Source of the DNA: Penium margaritaceum
Lineage: Eukaryota > Streptophyta > Zygnematophyceae > Desmidiales > Peniaceae
Length of the DNA: 64,000 bases
Direction: 5' to 3'
Assembly (NCBI GenBank): GCA_023375785.1
Contig: SZWC01004972.1
Span: 79,434-143,433, forward strand
Shown here: in pieces, positions 22,401 through 34,206 of the stretch
How the letters are laid out: every line of letters begins with the position of its first letter
Numbering within the stretch: position 1 is the stretch's first letter
Notes under the pieces: model-generated
The model's input: only the letters and a program-made list of their open reading frames with translations
What the model was told of the DNA's origin: nothing
The model's database searches: none
Program-made: the position numbers and the translations under genes

Positions 22401-23159
22401 TGTCGATCCAGCGCTGATGAAGTTGGAGCCGACAAGTGGAAAAAGAAAAGAAGCCCCCCCACGAGAAGAGAGCCGGGAGAATGGGGGCGACAGAAAAAAA
22501 GAGGACAGGGTAAGGCACGGGAATGCACGGCAAAAGAAATCCCCCCCCCCCCCCCGGCCAACCAAGCCTTGGTGAGAGAGAAAAGGGAGAAGTCCAGAGC
22601 AGCAAGACGCAGAGTGTACAGTGGGCCGGTGAGAACTTTGTAGCCCGGGCAACACCCCGATGGCTGAGAGATAGACCAGTCCCAACAGCACACCCTGCCC
22701 GGACTTGGGGGAGTGGGCCCCCTCCCGTGCATCCGGCCCACATGGTGAGCTTGACAAGGGCAGCTCACCTATGGGGGTCTGAAAGAGAAGAAGAAACGGG
22801 CAGGATATAGCTGGAGAGTAATTGCAGTTTGGGGCGGCGTGGCGCCAGCGTCAAACAGGCCAGGGAGAGAAGGTGTTGGCATCATGCGAGGACCGAGGCG
22901 CGAGAGGAAAGCAAAGCGCAAGGAGAGAAAGAGAACAGCAGCAGGCAGAAGCAAAAGGAGGTGGAGAAAACGGTCGCACACAACCCGCGTCCATGCCAAC
23001 ACCTCATGTGGGGGGCACGGAAACGGGAAGCGACGACTGTTCCACCGAGGACAATCTCCGTCTGTCCCAACGCCTCATACGGGGGGGACGGAAAGAGAGA
23101 GCCGGGAATGAGCGGCAGCGGGGAGGAACCGAGAAGGAAGAAGACAGCGCCGAGAAGAG
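22401..23159 (-). other. Long 3' untranslated section of element 7
   Basis: About 760 bp separate the end of RNase H from the polypurine tract. The plus strand is purine-rich (GAGAGAAAG types), with a C15 run at 22541-22555. Frames on both strands are low-complexity (Arg/Glu-rich on plus, Pro/Ser/Leu-rich on minus) and show no signal peptide, membrane anchor or known domain. I do not call an additional gene. Confidence 0.6.
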
Positions 23160-26100
23160 TCAGGACGAGGAGAGAAGACCCAGGCGAGTGCAGAGATGAG
23201 CGTGATGGTCAGCAGAGAGGGCTTTGGTGAAGATGTCAGCAGTTTGGTCGACAGTGGGGAGGTAGTGCATGACGACTTCACCCTCCGCAACAGTGTCGCG
23301 AACGTGCTTGGTGCGGTCATAGAGAACTGGATCCTTGGAAAGAGCGATGGCCCCTTTGTTGTCACAGTGGATGGGCGTAGGATCAAGTTGATCAAATCCA
23401 AGTTCTCTCAGGAGCATACGAAGCCAAACCGCCTCTCTTGTGCATTCGCTCTCAGCATTGTATTCAGCTTCAGTTGAGGAGAGAGCAACCACAGACTGCT
23501 TCTTGCTGCGCCAGCTGACGGGTCCACCGTTGAGGAGAAAGACGTACCCAGAGGTGGAGCGGCTGGTGGTGTGATCACCAGAGAGATCAGTATCACAGAA
23601 GTCCTGGAGAACATTGTTGCCAGAGGAGTAGCGGATAGCAAGAGAAGTAGATCCACGGAGACAGCGAATGCTACGCTTGGCGGCCACGATGTGAGCAGTA
23701 GTGGGGCGCTGACAGCCTTGACTGAGGAGGCCACCAGTAAAGGAGAGGTCAGGTCTGGTAGTCACGGAAGCATACATCAGGGAGCCCACCATGCGCAGGA
23801 AAGCTTGGACATCTTCCAAGGAGGCCAAGGGTGTGGCTGCTGTGACTGGTTTGGTAAGGCCATGATCCTTGGAGAGTGGGGTGGTTTGAGGAGTGGATGT
23901 ATCAAGCCCGAACTTGGCAGCCACACGTTGAGCATAAGTGGCCTTGGTTAGTGTTATGTGACCGTGCAGGACGTCATGAGTGATTTGAATCCCAAGGTAG
24001 TATTTGAGAGGTCCCATGTCAGTCACCTCAAAACGGCGGGAAAGCTGCTGTTTGAGAGTATCCAGAACAGAGAGGGACGGTCCAAACAGAATAAGGTTGT
24101 CCACGTAGAGAATAACGCCGAGAAGGTTAGACCCTCCGCGAAAGTACACGGAGTGGTCAGAGTGCAGGCATTGGAGACCTTGGACCAAAAGGAACTCGTG
24201 GATCTTCAGGTTTTACTGTCGTGGAGCTTGCTTCAGCCCATACAGAGATTTGTTGAGCTTGCAGACATGATCGGGGTGATATGGGGATACGAAACCTTCT
24301 GGTTGAGTCATGTAGATAACTTCTTCGAGATCACCGTTGAGGAAAGCACTTTTGACGTCCATTTGATGGAGATGCCATTTTTTGTTACTGGCCAGAGAGA
24401 GGGTCACCCTGATGGACGAGTACTTGGCCACCGGTGCAAAAGTGTCTTGATAGTTTACTCCAAGAACTTGGCTGAAGCCTCGTGCAACAAGGCATGCCTT
24501 GTGGCAATCAGGTGTACCTGCACTGGTCAGCTTGGTCTTGAGCACCCACTTACATGTGACAATGGGTGTGTTGGGTGGTCGGGGGGACCAGATCCCATGT
24601 ATGCTGTTTCTGAAGCTGAGAGAGCTCCTCTTGAGCTGCTTGACACCATTGGTCTGCATCTGGGCGACGCATAGCATCTTTGAAGCTGGTGGGATCCACC
24701 ACTTGTGTGAGTAGTGCTGTGTGATCAAGGTCGTCGTCTGTGGAGAGCTCGGTTGTGGATAGGAAACCGAGCTTAAGGAATGTCGGCGGTCTGGTGAGTC
24801 TGGCTGACCGCCGTAGTCTTGATTGTGACGGAGTGCTGGAGACATCCTTCTGTGAGGCAGCGGGAGCATGACGATCTTCTTTTGGAACCACAGGAGGGAG
24901 GACACCAGCGTGATCATCAGGTGTTGGATCGACAGAGAAATTTTGCAGAGATGGTGGTGTTGTTTCAATATAGACGGTAGGCGTGACTGCTGGTGGTGTT
25001 GCATCACGTGCTCGGTTGAAGAAACTTTTGTCAAAGATGGACTGCCTGCTCCGAATCACACGTTTGGAGTCTGGATCCCAGAGTCGGTAGATGTCACGTG
25101 TCTCATACCCAAGAAGGATACAGTTTTTGGATCGTGGATCCAGTTTGGAGCGCTCTTCTGGACAAACCCAGGCATGCGTTGTGCATCCAAAGATACGAAT
25201 GTGTCCCAGATAAGGCTTGTTTCTGGTCCATGCTTTGTAGGGTGTGGATGCACCTGCAGGCAGCTTAGTTGTGGGCAGAAAATTTGTGATTTTTGCTGCG
25301 GTGTGGAGAGCTTCAGCCCAGAGCGCGGATGAGAGGTCGGCTGTATGAAGCATAGTCCGGACTCTTTCGAGGAGGGTCTGATTCATCCTCTCTGCTTTGC
25401 CATTCTGTTGTGGAGTGTATGTCACTGTAGTTTGGTGTTGAATACCTCTTTCATCGTAGAAGGCTTTGAGGTTGCGGTTGACAAACTCTGTCCCGTTGTC
25501 AGTTTGTACCTTCTTGACTTTCAGGCTGGTCTCGTTTTCAACCTGTTGAACCCAGGTTTTGATCTCGTCAATAACGTCAGACTTAAAACGAAGAATCCGG
25601 GTCTAGACCATATGCGTGTAGTCATCCAGGATGACGAGAAAGTAGTGCTTGTTGGAGAGAGATCCTTCCTTAATGTAGCAGAGATCCATGTGCATGAGTT
25701 CCAGGCACTCGTGAGTCCAATGTGACGGAAGTGAGTGAAAGGACGCCCTTTGTTGTTTGCTGGTGATACAACCTTCACACATGGGTGCTTCTTGGTTTTG
25801 CAGCAGGCTGTCTGGTAGGTCGTAAGCAACTGAATCTGCAGCCATTTTTGTTAGAGTGGAATAGCTGATATGTGCCAGCCGCTTGTGCCAAAGTTCTGTC
25901 GTGGTTGACGGAGTCGTTGTTTTGGCCGATGTAGATGAAGAGGCCACAAACACCATTTCTTGTGTTTCTGGGTGTCTTGGGGGTTTGCTGGTGTCAAGGA
26001 CGGTCAGGTTGCCCATGCGAGTGGCCACTGCTGCCAGTTGGGATGTCTGGTTGTACACCTTGCAGTTCATATCAGTGTCAAACACGACTTTGAAGCCTTT

Positions 26101-27645
26101 GTTGTTGAGCTTTGTAACTGAGAGAAGATTGGCTGCAAGGTCTGGCACGTAGAGTACATCCTCGAAGGTCCTTATGGCTGGCTTCCCATTACATTTGATA
26201 CCGACCTTGACTGTTCCTTGCCCGTAGGCAGGGATGGTCCTTCCATCACCAAGGCAAACTTCTCGTGGTGTCAGAAAACGCTTGAAGTTGATAAACCAGT
26301 CCTTCTTGCAGGTCATATGCTTTGTACAGCCGGAGTCCATGATCCATGCCAGAATTCCGGCGGCCAGAAGAAGGGCACTGTCGATGGAGCACATGGCCAA
26401 CTCTTCAGTCACAAATTCTTCTTCTGTCAGAGTGTGATGTGCTGTCTCTTCTGCTGCTGAGCCATAGATTGGATGCTCTGGCTGCGAGGCTGACATGTCT
26501 TTGTCAGGTAGGATTGGTCCTTCAGATGAAAGATTTAGCTGAAAATTGTCTTCTCCGTCTGATGACTCCTGTGCTTTGGTGGATCCTGTAAGGAAAGCAG
26601 CCACTGTGGACATGTAGGTGGTCAGCATTGCTTGATGGGGTTGACGAGCTCCATAATGGCGAGTGAAGTGTGGACGTTGTTTAGGGCAGTCCACGGCAAT
26701 ATGTCCCTTCTGCTTGCATGTCCAACACACTCGATCAGTCGGTGGAACAAAGCCCCGTGGTGAGTGCGGGGTTGGTTGATCTCTGCTGTTAAAATGTGTA
26801 AGAGATCCCTGGCTGCCGTTTCCATAAGCTCCAAACTTCTTTGTCCTTTGTCCTTGGTATTTGGCCACAAGACCGGTTTCACCTCCGTTGTCTTTGACAT
26901 ACTGTTCTTCAACCATCATGAGTTCTTTGACAGCCTTCTCCAGAGTCAGAGAATATGGTTGACTTCCAAGTGGCACTTCTGCTGCTGCTGGTGCTGCTTC
27001 AGCAGCGACACCAGGTGCCCCACCTGGTGCTCTTCCTTGTGCCCCGATAGCTTGCTGTAATGTTGTCCGGAGCTCAGCAAGTTGAGCATCAAAGGTCTTC
27101 CCCTGTTTCTGGAAATTCTGAAGTCGGTTGATGATATCTTTGAATCTGGCAGGTAGTCCACGAAAAAGGGTCAGTACCAGAACTCTTTCGGAGATGACTT
27201 CTCCCATCGATGAGATACGGCTGGCCAGGTGTTTGAGGTGGGACACATGGTCTTCCAGACGTGTTCCTTCTTCCATTTGCTGAGTATGGAACTCTGTCAG
27301 TAGACTTCCCAACTCAACATCGCTTTTCCTTTCATAGCGACTCTTCAGGGCCTTCAAGGCTTTCCTTGGACAGTTGGTTGAATTGTTTTCTCTGATGATA
27401 AACTTGAGTCGCTCTGTTATATTCAGCACCAGAATTGAGAATGCCTGGTCACAGCGGCGCTTCCAGCTGACTTGTTCTTCAGGTGACACTCCTGCAGGTA
27501 ATGTGTCACTAGGGGGATCGCAGATGACGCCCCATAGGCCCTTGTTTAGGAATATCATCTCAATGTTGAAAGCAAAGACATGGTAGTCATCGCCGTCAAA
27601 CGGCGCCACTTTGAAATGATCTCCATTGTTGACTGTTGCCACCAT
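23160..27645 (-). pseudogene. Gag-pol region of element 7
   Basis: Gag starts at the ATG at 27645, 28 bases inside the primer-binding site. Its UBN2-type helical domain covers roughly residues 10-200, and a zinc knuckle (CWTCKQKGHIAVDC) is near 26720. The protease motif WIMDSGCTKHM is near 26340. The pre-integrase region (LWHKRLAHIS, CEGCITSKQ) is near 25790-25880 and the integrase core opening (MDLCYIKEG, ILDDYTHM) near 25610-25690. Integrase C-terminal part and linker follow at 24700-25400. RT spans about 23900-24700 ([12 protein letters not shown]), and RNase H 23160-23650 (STSGYVFLLNGGPVSW, LSSTEAEYNA). It is mostly open, with a few breaks. Confidence 0.92.
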
Positions 27646-27672
27646 AGTTGCGTTGATCTGAAGATGCCACCT

Positions 27673-27684
27673 CCTCTGATACCA
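27673..27684 (-). other. Primer-binding site of element 7
   Basis: The minus strand reads TGGTATCAGAGG, two bases inside the 5' LTR. It is complementary to the 3' end of initiator tRNA except at its last base. Confidence 0.85.
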
Positions 27685-27686
27685 AA

Positions 27687-27802
27687 TGTTGGATTTTACA
27701 TAACAGAAGCTTTAGGAATCTTCAGATGAGGTACTCTGATAGTTCAACTCTCTAGTAATGTGCTAAATTTGTTGGTGATGACCTCTCAGTTAGGAGTAAA
27801 CA

Positions 27803-27884
<82 letters not shown>

Positions 27885-28757
27885 CACTCTTGCCTTGGCA
27901 ATGTCACTGACTGTGCGATTCAAGAGTATGAACTGAAGGCACAGTTACACGACTCGTCTCACAAGCTTTCCAACGGTACCAAGCTTGTTCAAAATGATTA
28001 CACACAGACGAAGTGACAGGAAATACAAACCTACAGCTACTTATCTGTCTACACTAGCTAGAAGCAGAAAAGTACAAGTGTTGACACAGTCCGGTCTCCT
28101 TGTGTCTCCATAGGATATTCAGGACATCGCTCGATGATCCCTGATTATTGGCGGACCGAGGTTGGCGGATGCCCAGCGCCCTCGGTGCAATCCACGGACG
28201 AGATTGTCCGGATCTGCGGTAGCTTCTTCATGACCATCGATCTGGCTCGGGCATTTGTCTCACGATGATGGACCGACCGCACCTCTCGATTCAGCGACGG
28301 CGCCGATCAATCCAAACGCCCTCATAGGATGCCTGACCACAGGATCCATCTTTAGAAAGAGGAATATCTTCAGCGTTTCCTTGGTCCTTGCCACGTCAGC
28401 AGCCTCGGAGTCGAGAGGAGCTCATGCTTGCACTCTCGCCTCGTCTGCCGGACCACATATCCTGTTTGTCCAAAACTTACCGAGACATATGACTTCTGGT
28501 CAAGGTATTTCGTCAGCTCTCCGGAGCTCTAATAGGATGAGTAGAGAGAATAGGGCCCCGGATGGATGGATCAGTGGGACGCCTTAAGAGGCCTGCCCAC
28601 AGCCATACCATACCCTGCCATAGAGGATAGACAGGAGGGTCGAGAGAGAGATGACGATCTCACTCTCGGCCGTCTTGTTTTTCCTTTTTGTTGATGTTGT
28701 ACCAAGCCCAGTAGATCATTGGATCAAGATGATCTGACGGTTGTCCATTTTCCAACA
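27687..28757 (-). repeat. 5' LTR of element 7
   Basis: 1071 bp, TGTTGG to CCAACA. It carries an expanded CA tract absent at that length from the 3' LTR. Confidence 0.92.
27806..27882. repeat. (CA)n microsatellite in the element 7 5' LTR
   Basis: About 38 CA units, against about five at the same place in the 3' LTR. The tract changed length after insertion. Confidence 0.95.
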
Positions 28758-28762
28758 TGCGC
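28758..28762. repeat. Target-site duplication of element 7, right copy (TGCGC)
   Basis: One base different from CGCGC at 21096-21100. Element 9 reverse transcriptase sequence continues beyond it. Confidence 0.7.
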
Positions 28763-29130
28763 AACAGAGAGGTGAACACTATGATGAGACGTTGACGCCC
28801 GTCGCCAAGTTCAAAAGCATCGGCGCAATATTCACGGTGGCAGTCACAAAGGATGTGGAGATCCACCAAAAGGATGTCAAAACAGCGTTCCTCAACGACA
28901 TCATCAACAAGGAGATTTATCTTGAGGTGCCGGAGGGGGTGGATGTGCCGGAGGGCAAGGTGTGCAAGTTGTGGAAGGCCTTGTACAAGCTAAAACAGGT
29001 ACCCAGGCGCTGGTACCAGCAGATGGACGACTGCATGGTGGAGCTCGGCTTAAACTGTTCTGAGCCAGACCACAGCATGTACGTGTTGTGCAGCAAGGGA
29101 CTCCATCAGATTGACACACTCTATGTGGAC
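28763..29130 (+). pseudogene. Reverse transcriptase part of element 9, right of element 7
   Basis: RT motifs in plus sense: VAKFKSIGAIF, VEIHQKDVKTAFLND, EIYLEVPEGVDVPEG, ALYKLKQVPRRWYQQMD. These are the copia RT blocks that follow those ending at 21100. The homology stops at about 29130, where a minus-strand leader fragment begins. Confidence 0.85.
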
Positions 29131-29640
29131 CCCTGTCCCTACCATCACTACAACTACAACTGCTTCACGTGTTGTTGATGCCGATGTACCCGTGTTTGAG
29201 GCTGGTGTAGGCTATTGGTGAGAAGAGGCAACTGCTTCCCTTGTTCACATTGGCCGTTGCAAGCAAATTTAGGCTAATATAGGCTTATGTCAGCTCCCAG
29301 GGTGGAAAGGTGCATATGTGTTGTATTCCCCTCTGGCTGATGATTAACCTGCAAACAAAGAAGTTAGATAAGGGAAAAAGAGGTCTCACTGCTTGTGACC
29401 TTAACGGTTGCGTGCGTGAAACTTCTCTAACCAGAGGAGTGGACCCATAACCCTTTGTTAGCTATTGAGGTAACCAGCTCTGGTAAAGAAGCCGCAGCAT
29501 GAGAAGAGCTCACAAAGGTTTTTACACCTTCTTCCTTTGTTGACATGTGTTAGCACCCCAAACTTAAATCAAGCATGCACTTCACCTTCAACAGTACTAA
29601 TGTCTTAGCATTACATCTCTTCTAGAGCTCAATTCATCAA
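29131..29640 (-). mobile_element. LTR end, primer site and leader fragment of an element 5-like copy
   Basis: The reverse complement aligns with 49900-50400 of element 5. The LTR 3' part (29456-29640) is followed by a half-tRNA primer-binding site (29439-29455), then about 300 bp of leader to the point where gag should begin. The conserved leader block AACTTCTTTGTTTG(C/T)AG is present. No gag follows. It is a fragment left among the nested insertions, and how it came to abut element 8 is unclear. Confidence 0.6.
29439..29455 (-). other. Half-tRNA primer-binding site in the leader fragment
   Basis: The minus strand reads AAGGGTTATGGGTCCAC next to an LTR end (CTAACA). Confidence 0.75.
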
Positions 29641-32600
29641 ACCCCGAGCGTAATATACGCCGCCTCGGTGCTAGATAGAACCACACAATCCTACTTGTGG
29701 CTTGCCCAAGACACCGCTACACTGCCAAGCACAAAAACAAAGCCCAATGTTGACTTGCGGTCATCAACATCACCTTCCCAGTCAGCGTCAGAGTACCCAA
29801 CCAGTTCAAGGGAATCATTCCGAGCTCCCCCTACAAACACAATTCACGACACTTTCCTCGCCTTCAAGTAGCAGAGGATTCTCTTGACCACTTGTCAATT
29901 TAGCGGCCCTGGATCAGCAACATAGTGGCACACTTGTCCCTCAGCAAAGGCAAGGTCAGGCCGTGTTGCCACCATGGCATACATTATGCTGCCAACTGCG
30001 GACTGGTACGGTACTCCAGCCATCTCCTCCTTCTTGTCCTCCATGCTTGGGCCCATGCTCGAGCTCAGCTCACATGTCGTTGTCATAGGCGTGCCAATGG
30101 GGTTTCACTCCTCCATGTTGTAGCGGTGGAGCACCTCCTGCACATATTTGTTCTTACCCCATCTCCAGCATGCGTGCTTTGCAATCCCTCTTAATGGGGA
30201 TGCCTAGGTAGTAGTCAAGCTCGCCCGTGTCTGTTAGCTTGAACCGGCCGCCAAGCTGTTTCTTCAGGCGTTGAAGCTCCCCCTCATCCGAAGACACATA
30301 GATGAGATCATCTACATAGAGGATGACAATTTGGTGGAGTCCCGGCTGCTTACGCATGTACATACTGTGATCAGCCTAGGAGCGCTTGAAGCCAAGCTCA
30401 CCTATGAAACTTTTGATTTTGAGGTACCACATGAGCGGAGCTTGCTTCAGTCCATAGAGCGCCTTGAAAAGCTGGCACACCTTTCCCTGTGGCACATCCA
30501 CCCCTGCTGGCACCTTCATGTAGACTTCCTTGACCAGGTCACCATTGAGGAATGCAATTTTGATGTTCATTTGGTGGATTTTGTAGTCGCGTGCCGTTGC
30601 CACCGAGAGAATAGTGCGGATGGAGGTGAACTTGGCAACAGGTGCAAAGGTCTCTCGTCGTAGTGCTCCCCTTTTCTGTCGGCATACCCTTTTCCCACCA
30701 GTGGTGCCTTGTACCGCTCTACCTCCCCCCTTTTTGTGAGCTTCTTCGAAAAGATCCACTTAGAGCCAATAATTTTCTTCCCCTCTGGCGGATGAACCAG
30801 CTCGCAAGTGTCGTTCTCCTTGTGGGAGGCAAGCTCATATTTTATTGCTCCCTCCCACTCAGACCCATCCTTTTGCTGCAGTACCTCCTTCACAGATTGA
30901 GGCTCCTCTTGCATGAAGAAGGCTTGTGCAAACCCAATCCAAATGCCCTTGTCGGCATCGTACCTAGTTTTTCCTTCTTTGCACACGGCTGCTAATGCAG
31001 GGCTGTTCAGGCGATTGTTGTTGTTACTGTCCCCTTTTCGTGCCATCCTCTCCAAGCACCTATTCCCCCTCTCTTGGAGAGCTTCAAGACATTGGTCGAC
31101 TCCTTGCCTCCACGTCCATCTCTGGTGCTTTGGACTCCTCATTCAAACAGGCCGGCACAAATTTTGCCGACCGCCTATCCCTTGGGGGACTCTCTCCGGC
31201 TGGTGTTGCTGCAAGGACGTCACCCTCATTCACGTCCATTGGCGTCTACCCCTCAAGGAGTGGCAACCACTCCCCCCTCTTGGCAAGACCCACCTCCTTA
31301 TCCGTCCAACGGCTTTTCTCATCAAACGTGACACCGCGACTCCGCACAATCTGCTGCCTCCTTGGGACAAAGAGCCGGTATACTGTGCTTCCGCTCTCAA
31401 ATCCAAAGAAAACACACCGGCGGGTTCGTGGGTCGAGCTTGCTCCACCCTTCATGTGCCTACACCACTGCATGTGCAAGGCAACCAAACGTGCGGAGGTG
31501 ACCCACTGCCGTCTTCCTCCTGCTCCATACCTCTTGTGGCGTCTTCCACGTCTTGCCCTCCTTGTCCTTCGACGGCTTGATCGGTGTAAGGTTCATCATG
31601 TATGTCGCTCTCCGTGCCGCCTCCGCCTAATACCGTTGTGCAAGGCTGGCATCGCTCAACATGGATGGCACCATGTTAAGGATTGTGCGATTTTCTCTCT
31701 CTGCAACGCAATTCTACTTCGGGGAGTGTGGAGTTGTTTTCTACCACACAATCCCCTTGCTCTTCATCCATCCAAGGCAGTCCGCATATTCACCACCATT
31801 GTCTCTCTGGAACGCCTTCACCTACAACTCTGTCTGCCACTCCACATCTACCACAAAATCTTACATGCATGTAAGAACTTTGCTCTTCTGCTTCATGACA
31901 TAGAGGTACAATTTACGGCTGTGGTTGTCGATGAAGGTGAGAAAGTAGCAAGCTCCGACGATGGAGCTTTGAAGTGGTCCACACACATCTGTGTGTACCA
32001 CTGTCAGTGTAGTTGATGCACGCGTCCCCTTTGCTAAAAACGGCTGCCATGTTGATTTGCCTATGACGCATGGCTCACACACGGTCTCCTTGATTCCATC
32101 AAGGCCACTCATTTGGAGACCTCGCACCAACTCTCTCTTTGCCATCTCCTTCAATGTTGGTGGAGAAAAATGGCAAAGTCGACGGTGCCACAGGTCCTGG
32201 TCTCCTTCATCCTTTGTTGCAAGATTGGCAGCGTTGGACCCCCCTCTGGCTGCCAAGGATCTTTGCATGTAGCAGGTACAAGTCGTCCTCTCTCTTGGCA
32301 TGCGCAACAACCTTGCCTTTTCCCTCCTTGCGGATGACAACCTCCTTCTTCATGAAGAGCACCTCAAGTCCCTTGACGGTAAGGTGGAAAACGGAGAGCA
32401 GGTTTGCCCCAAAGTTGGGCATGTGAGGCACGTCGTGGATTGTGCTTGTGACAGGTTTTCCATCCACAATTGACTCAATACGGACGTTACCCTCACCGGC
32501 GGCCACCTCTGTTTCGCCATTGGCCACTGTCATACGACTCTCCGAGGCGCCCTAGGTGACAAATGTCACCCTGTTGTATTGCTTATGGCGGCCTGACCCG

Positions 32601-33457
32601 GAGTCAATGATGGCAACTCTCGGATCCTTCAAGTTGGTGGAGTTATACGCCATAAGGCTCTTCTCGTCTTTCTTCCTACCCCGCTATGACCAGTTTGGCC
32701 TCTTCTTAGGGCAGTTGCGCGCATCTTGGCCCTCCTTGCTGCAGTTGAAGCACTACCCATTCTTGTCACCCTTCTTGGTGCCGTGTTTTGCACCCTTCCA
32801 CCTGTTTCCTCGACCTCCACTGTGAGGATGAACCGTGTAAGCAGAACATGATGCCGATGTAGTGTCTTGACTGCCTCGTCGCATCCAGTCGTTGCGCATG
32901 TACTCAGCAAACTTTGGGTGCTTCAGCTCATCAGAAGACCAGCCACTAAGGAGTGTAATCATGGGACTTCAACTTATCGGCAAGGCCAGAAATAGGATCA
33001 TAGCTTGCAACTAAGGGTCGACCTCCCAACCAGTGGCCATGCACTTTGCTGCAAGTGACTCAATGTCCTACATGATTCCCATGATATTGTGACCTTTGTT
33101 CGCTCGGAGGGTGACGAGCCGTTTGAAGATGAAGAGCTGATTGGCAAGGTTGCATGACTGGTAGATGGAGCAGAGTATTGACCATGCGTCTGCGGCCAGG
33201 GTGAATCCTTGGATGTGCCCAAGTTGTGGCGGGCATAACGCGGACACAAGGAGCGCCAACGCCTTTTTTTCTTGCTTCTTATATGTCTCCTTCACCTCAG
33301 CCATTGTAGTCTCTGGCGGAGCAGTCTGATCACCCTTCACAAGCTCAAGCAATCCTTTGTCGTCGAGGAAGACCTCAAACTGCCACCTCCACAAGAAAAA
33401 GCCTGTCCCATTAAACTTAAGGACAGTGCGGCTGCTCTCTTGCGCGTTGGTGGCCAT
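29641..33457 (-). pseudogene. Decayed gag-pol of element 8
   Basis: Gag starts MATNAQESSRTVLKFNGTGF at 33457, with the RWQFEVFLDDKG and QLGHIQGFTLAADAWSIL parts matching element 9 gag. A gag and zinc-knuckle region is near 32700-32900 and the protease-adjacent region near 32250-32600. The pre-integrase motif (LWHRRLCHFSPPTLKEM, CEPCVIGKS) is near 32070-32180. The integrase core opens near 31900-32000 (VHTDVCGPL, FIDNHSRKLY). RT ([38 protein letters not shown]) lies at about 30250-30750, and RNase H remnants at 29650-29990. It is a fossil. Confidence 0.85.
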
Positions 33458-33508
33458 GTCTTGATATAGGAAGCTTGAACACTAGCTGATTTGGGACCTC
33501 TTAAAGGC

Positions 33509-33525
33509 GTGGGCCCATAACCCTT
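33509..33525 (-). other. Primer-binding site of element 8, half-tRNA type
   Basis: The minus strand reads AAGGGTTATGGGCCCAC right after the LTR terminus CCAACA. The last 15 bases are an exact complement of the plant initiator tRNA anticodon arm as I know it. Confidence 0.8.
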
Positions 33526-34206
33526 TGTTGGCCTGACGGTGAGTGTGCATCTTGGAGGTTGTCTAGCAGTGGCTGGTTCACACCACCAACTGTTTTTGGA
33601 GAAACTACAACAATGGAGGCAACTTGTTCCAAGGATGGAAGAAAACTGGTCAGAGTGTGGGAATAGTCTTGGCCTCAATTGACTAGGAATGAACTCTTGA
33701 TCAAGGCTCACAAGTAGTGGAATTTTATAGCCACTGATGTAAGATTTCCAAAACACCAAAGCATGCCAGATTGGAAGCTTCCTAGCAGATTCTATGACTT
33801 CTAGAGTAGCCCTTGGTAGGCTGTCATTTTCCCCACCTAGCAAGGTATCTCTTCCTTCCTCTAGAAGCTTCTGCCCCTTTCTAGATTCTTCATCTTCTTC
33901 ATCAAGAAGACCAAGACACATCTAGATGCCTTGTAGGACAAGTCACCCCTTCTAGAAGATGTGCCACCTTCCTGGACCCTCACCTGTCCTTCCAGAAACT
34001 TCAAGAGGAAGTCTAGAGGTTGAAGAGCTTCCAAGCATCTATTTTTCACCTCACTCGAGGCAGGGCAGAAATTGATTTTGTGGGACTTGAACTTGGGCCC
34101 CTGCCTCTAGAAGTGAACACCATTAACCACTAAGCCTCTTGGGCTTGTCGTTTCAGTGTTCCTTTTTGGAGTCACTCTTGCCATGGTGAGGAGAATCGCT
34201 CCAACA
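33526..34206 (-). repeat. R1 LTR, 5' LTR of element 8
   Basis: 681 bp with TGTTGG and CCAACA ends. It is the reference copy for the family, since a gag follows it. It contains the tRNA-like module in sense. Confidence 0.9.

Larger units (their letters stand above)
21101..28757 (-). mobile_element. Element 7: full-length Ty1/copia retrotransposon nested in element 9 (fossil)
   Basis: Two LTRs of about 1.0-1.1 kb (21101-22390 and 27687-28757), a polypurine tract, an initiator-tRNA 3'-end primer-binding site and a full gag-protease-integrase-RT-RNase H set lie on the minus strand. Target duplications are CGCGC and TGCGC. I counted about 25 differences over roughly 1000 aligned LTR bases (2-3%), so it is much younger than element 9. 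Only a few breaks are evident (about three to five). It differs in LTR, primer type and gag from the element 1-3 family. Confidence 0.93.
29641..34206 (-). mobile_element. Element 8: Ty1/copia element with R1 LTR (fossil, 3' end not seen)
   Basis: The R1 LTR (33526-34206), half-tRNA primer-binding site (33509-33525), gag start (33457) and decayed pol run on the minus strand to RNase H at about 29641. No R1 LTR is seen at the low-coordinate end; an element 5-like fragment lies there instead. It links the R1 LTR family (1-612, 7808-8509) to an autonomous Osser-like coding region. Many breaks (more than ten); old. Confidence 0.85.

Noticed and set aside
22293-22768. Possible envelope-like or additional gene of element 7 on the minus strand
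   Set aside because: Pro/Ser/Leu-rich low-complexity frames run into the LTR; no signal peptide, transmembrane anchor or cleavage-like site.
22822-23230. Arg/Glu/Gln-rich plus-strand frames of 90-133 codons
   Set aside because: Several overlapping frames have the same biased composition, in a purine-rich non-coding part of element 7; no domain.
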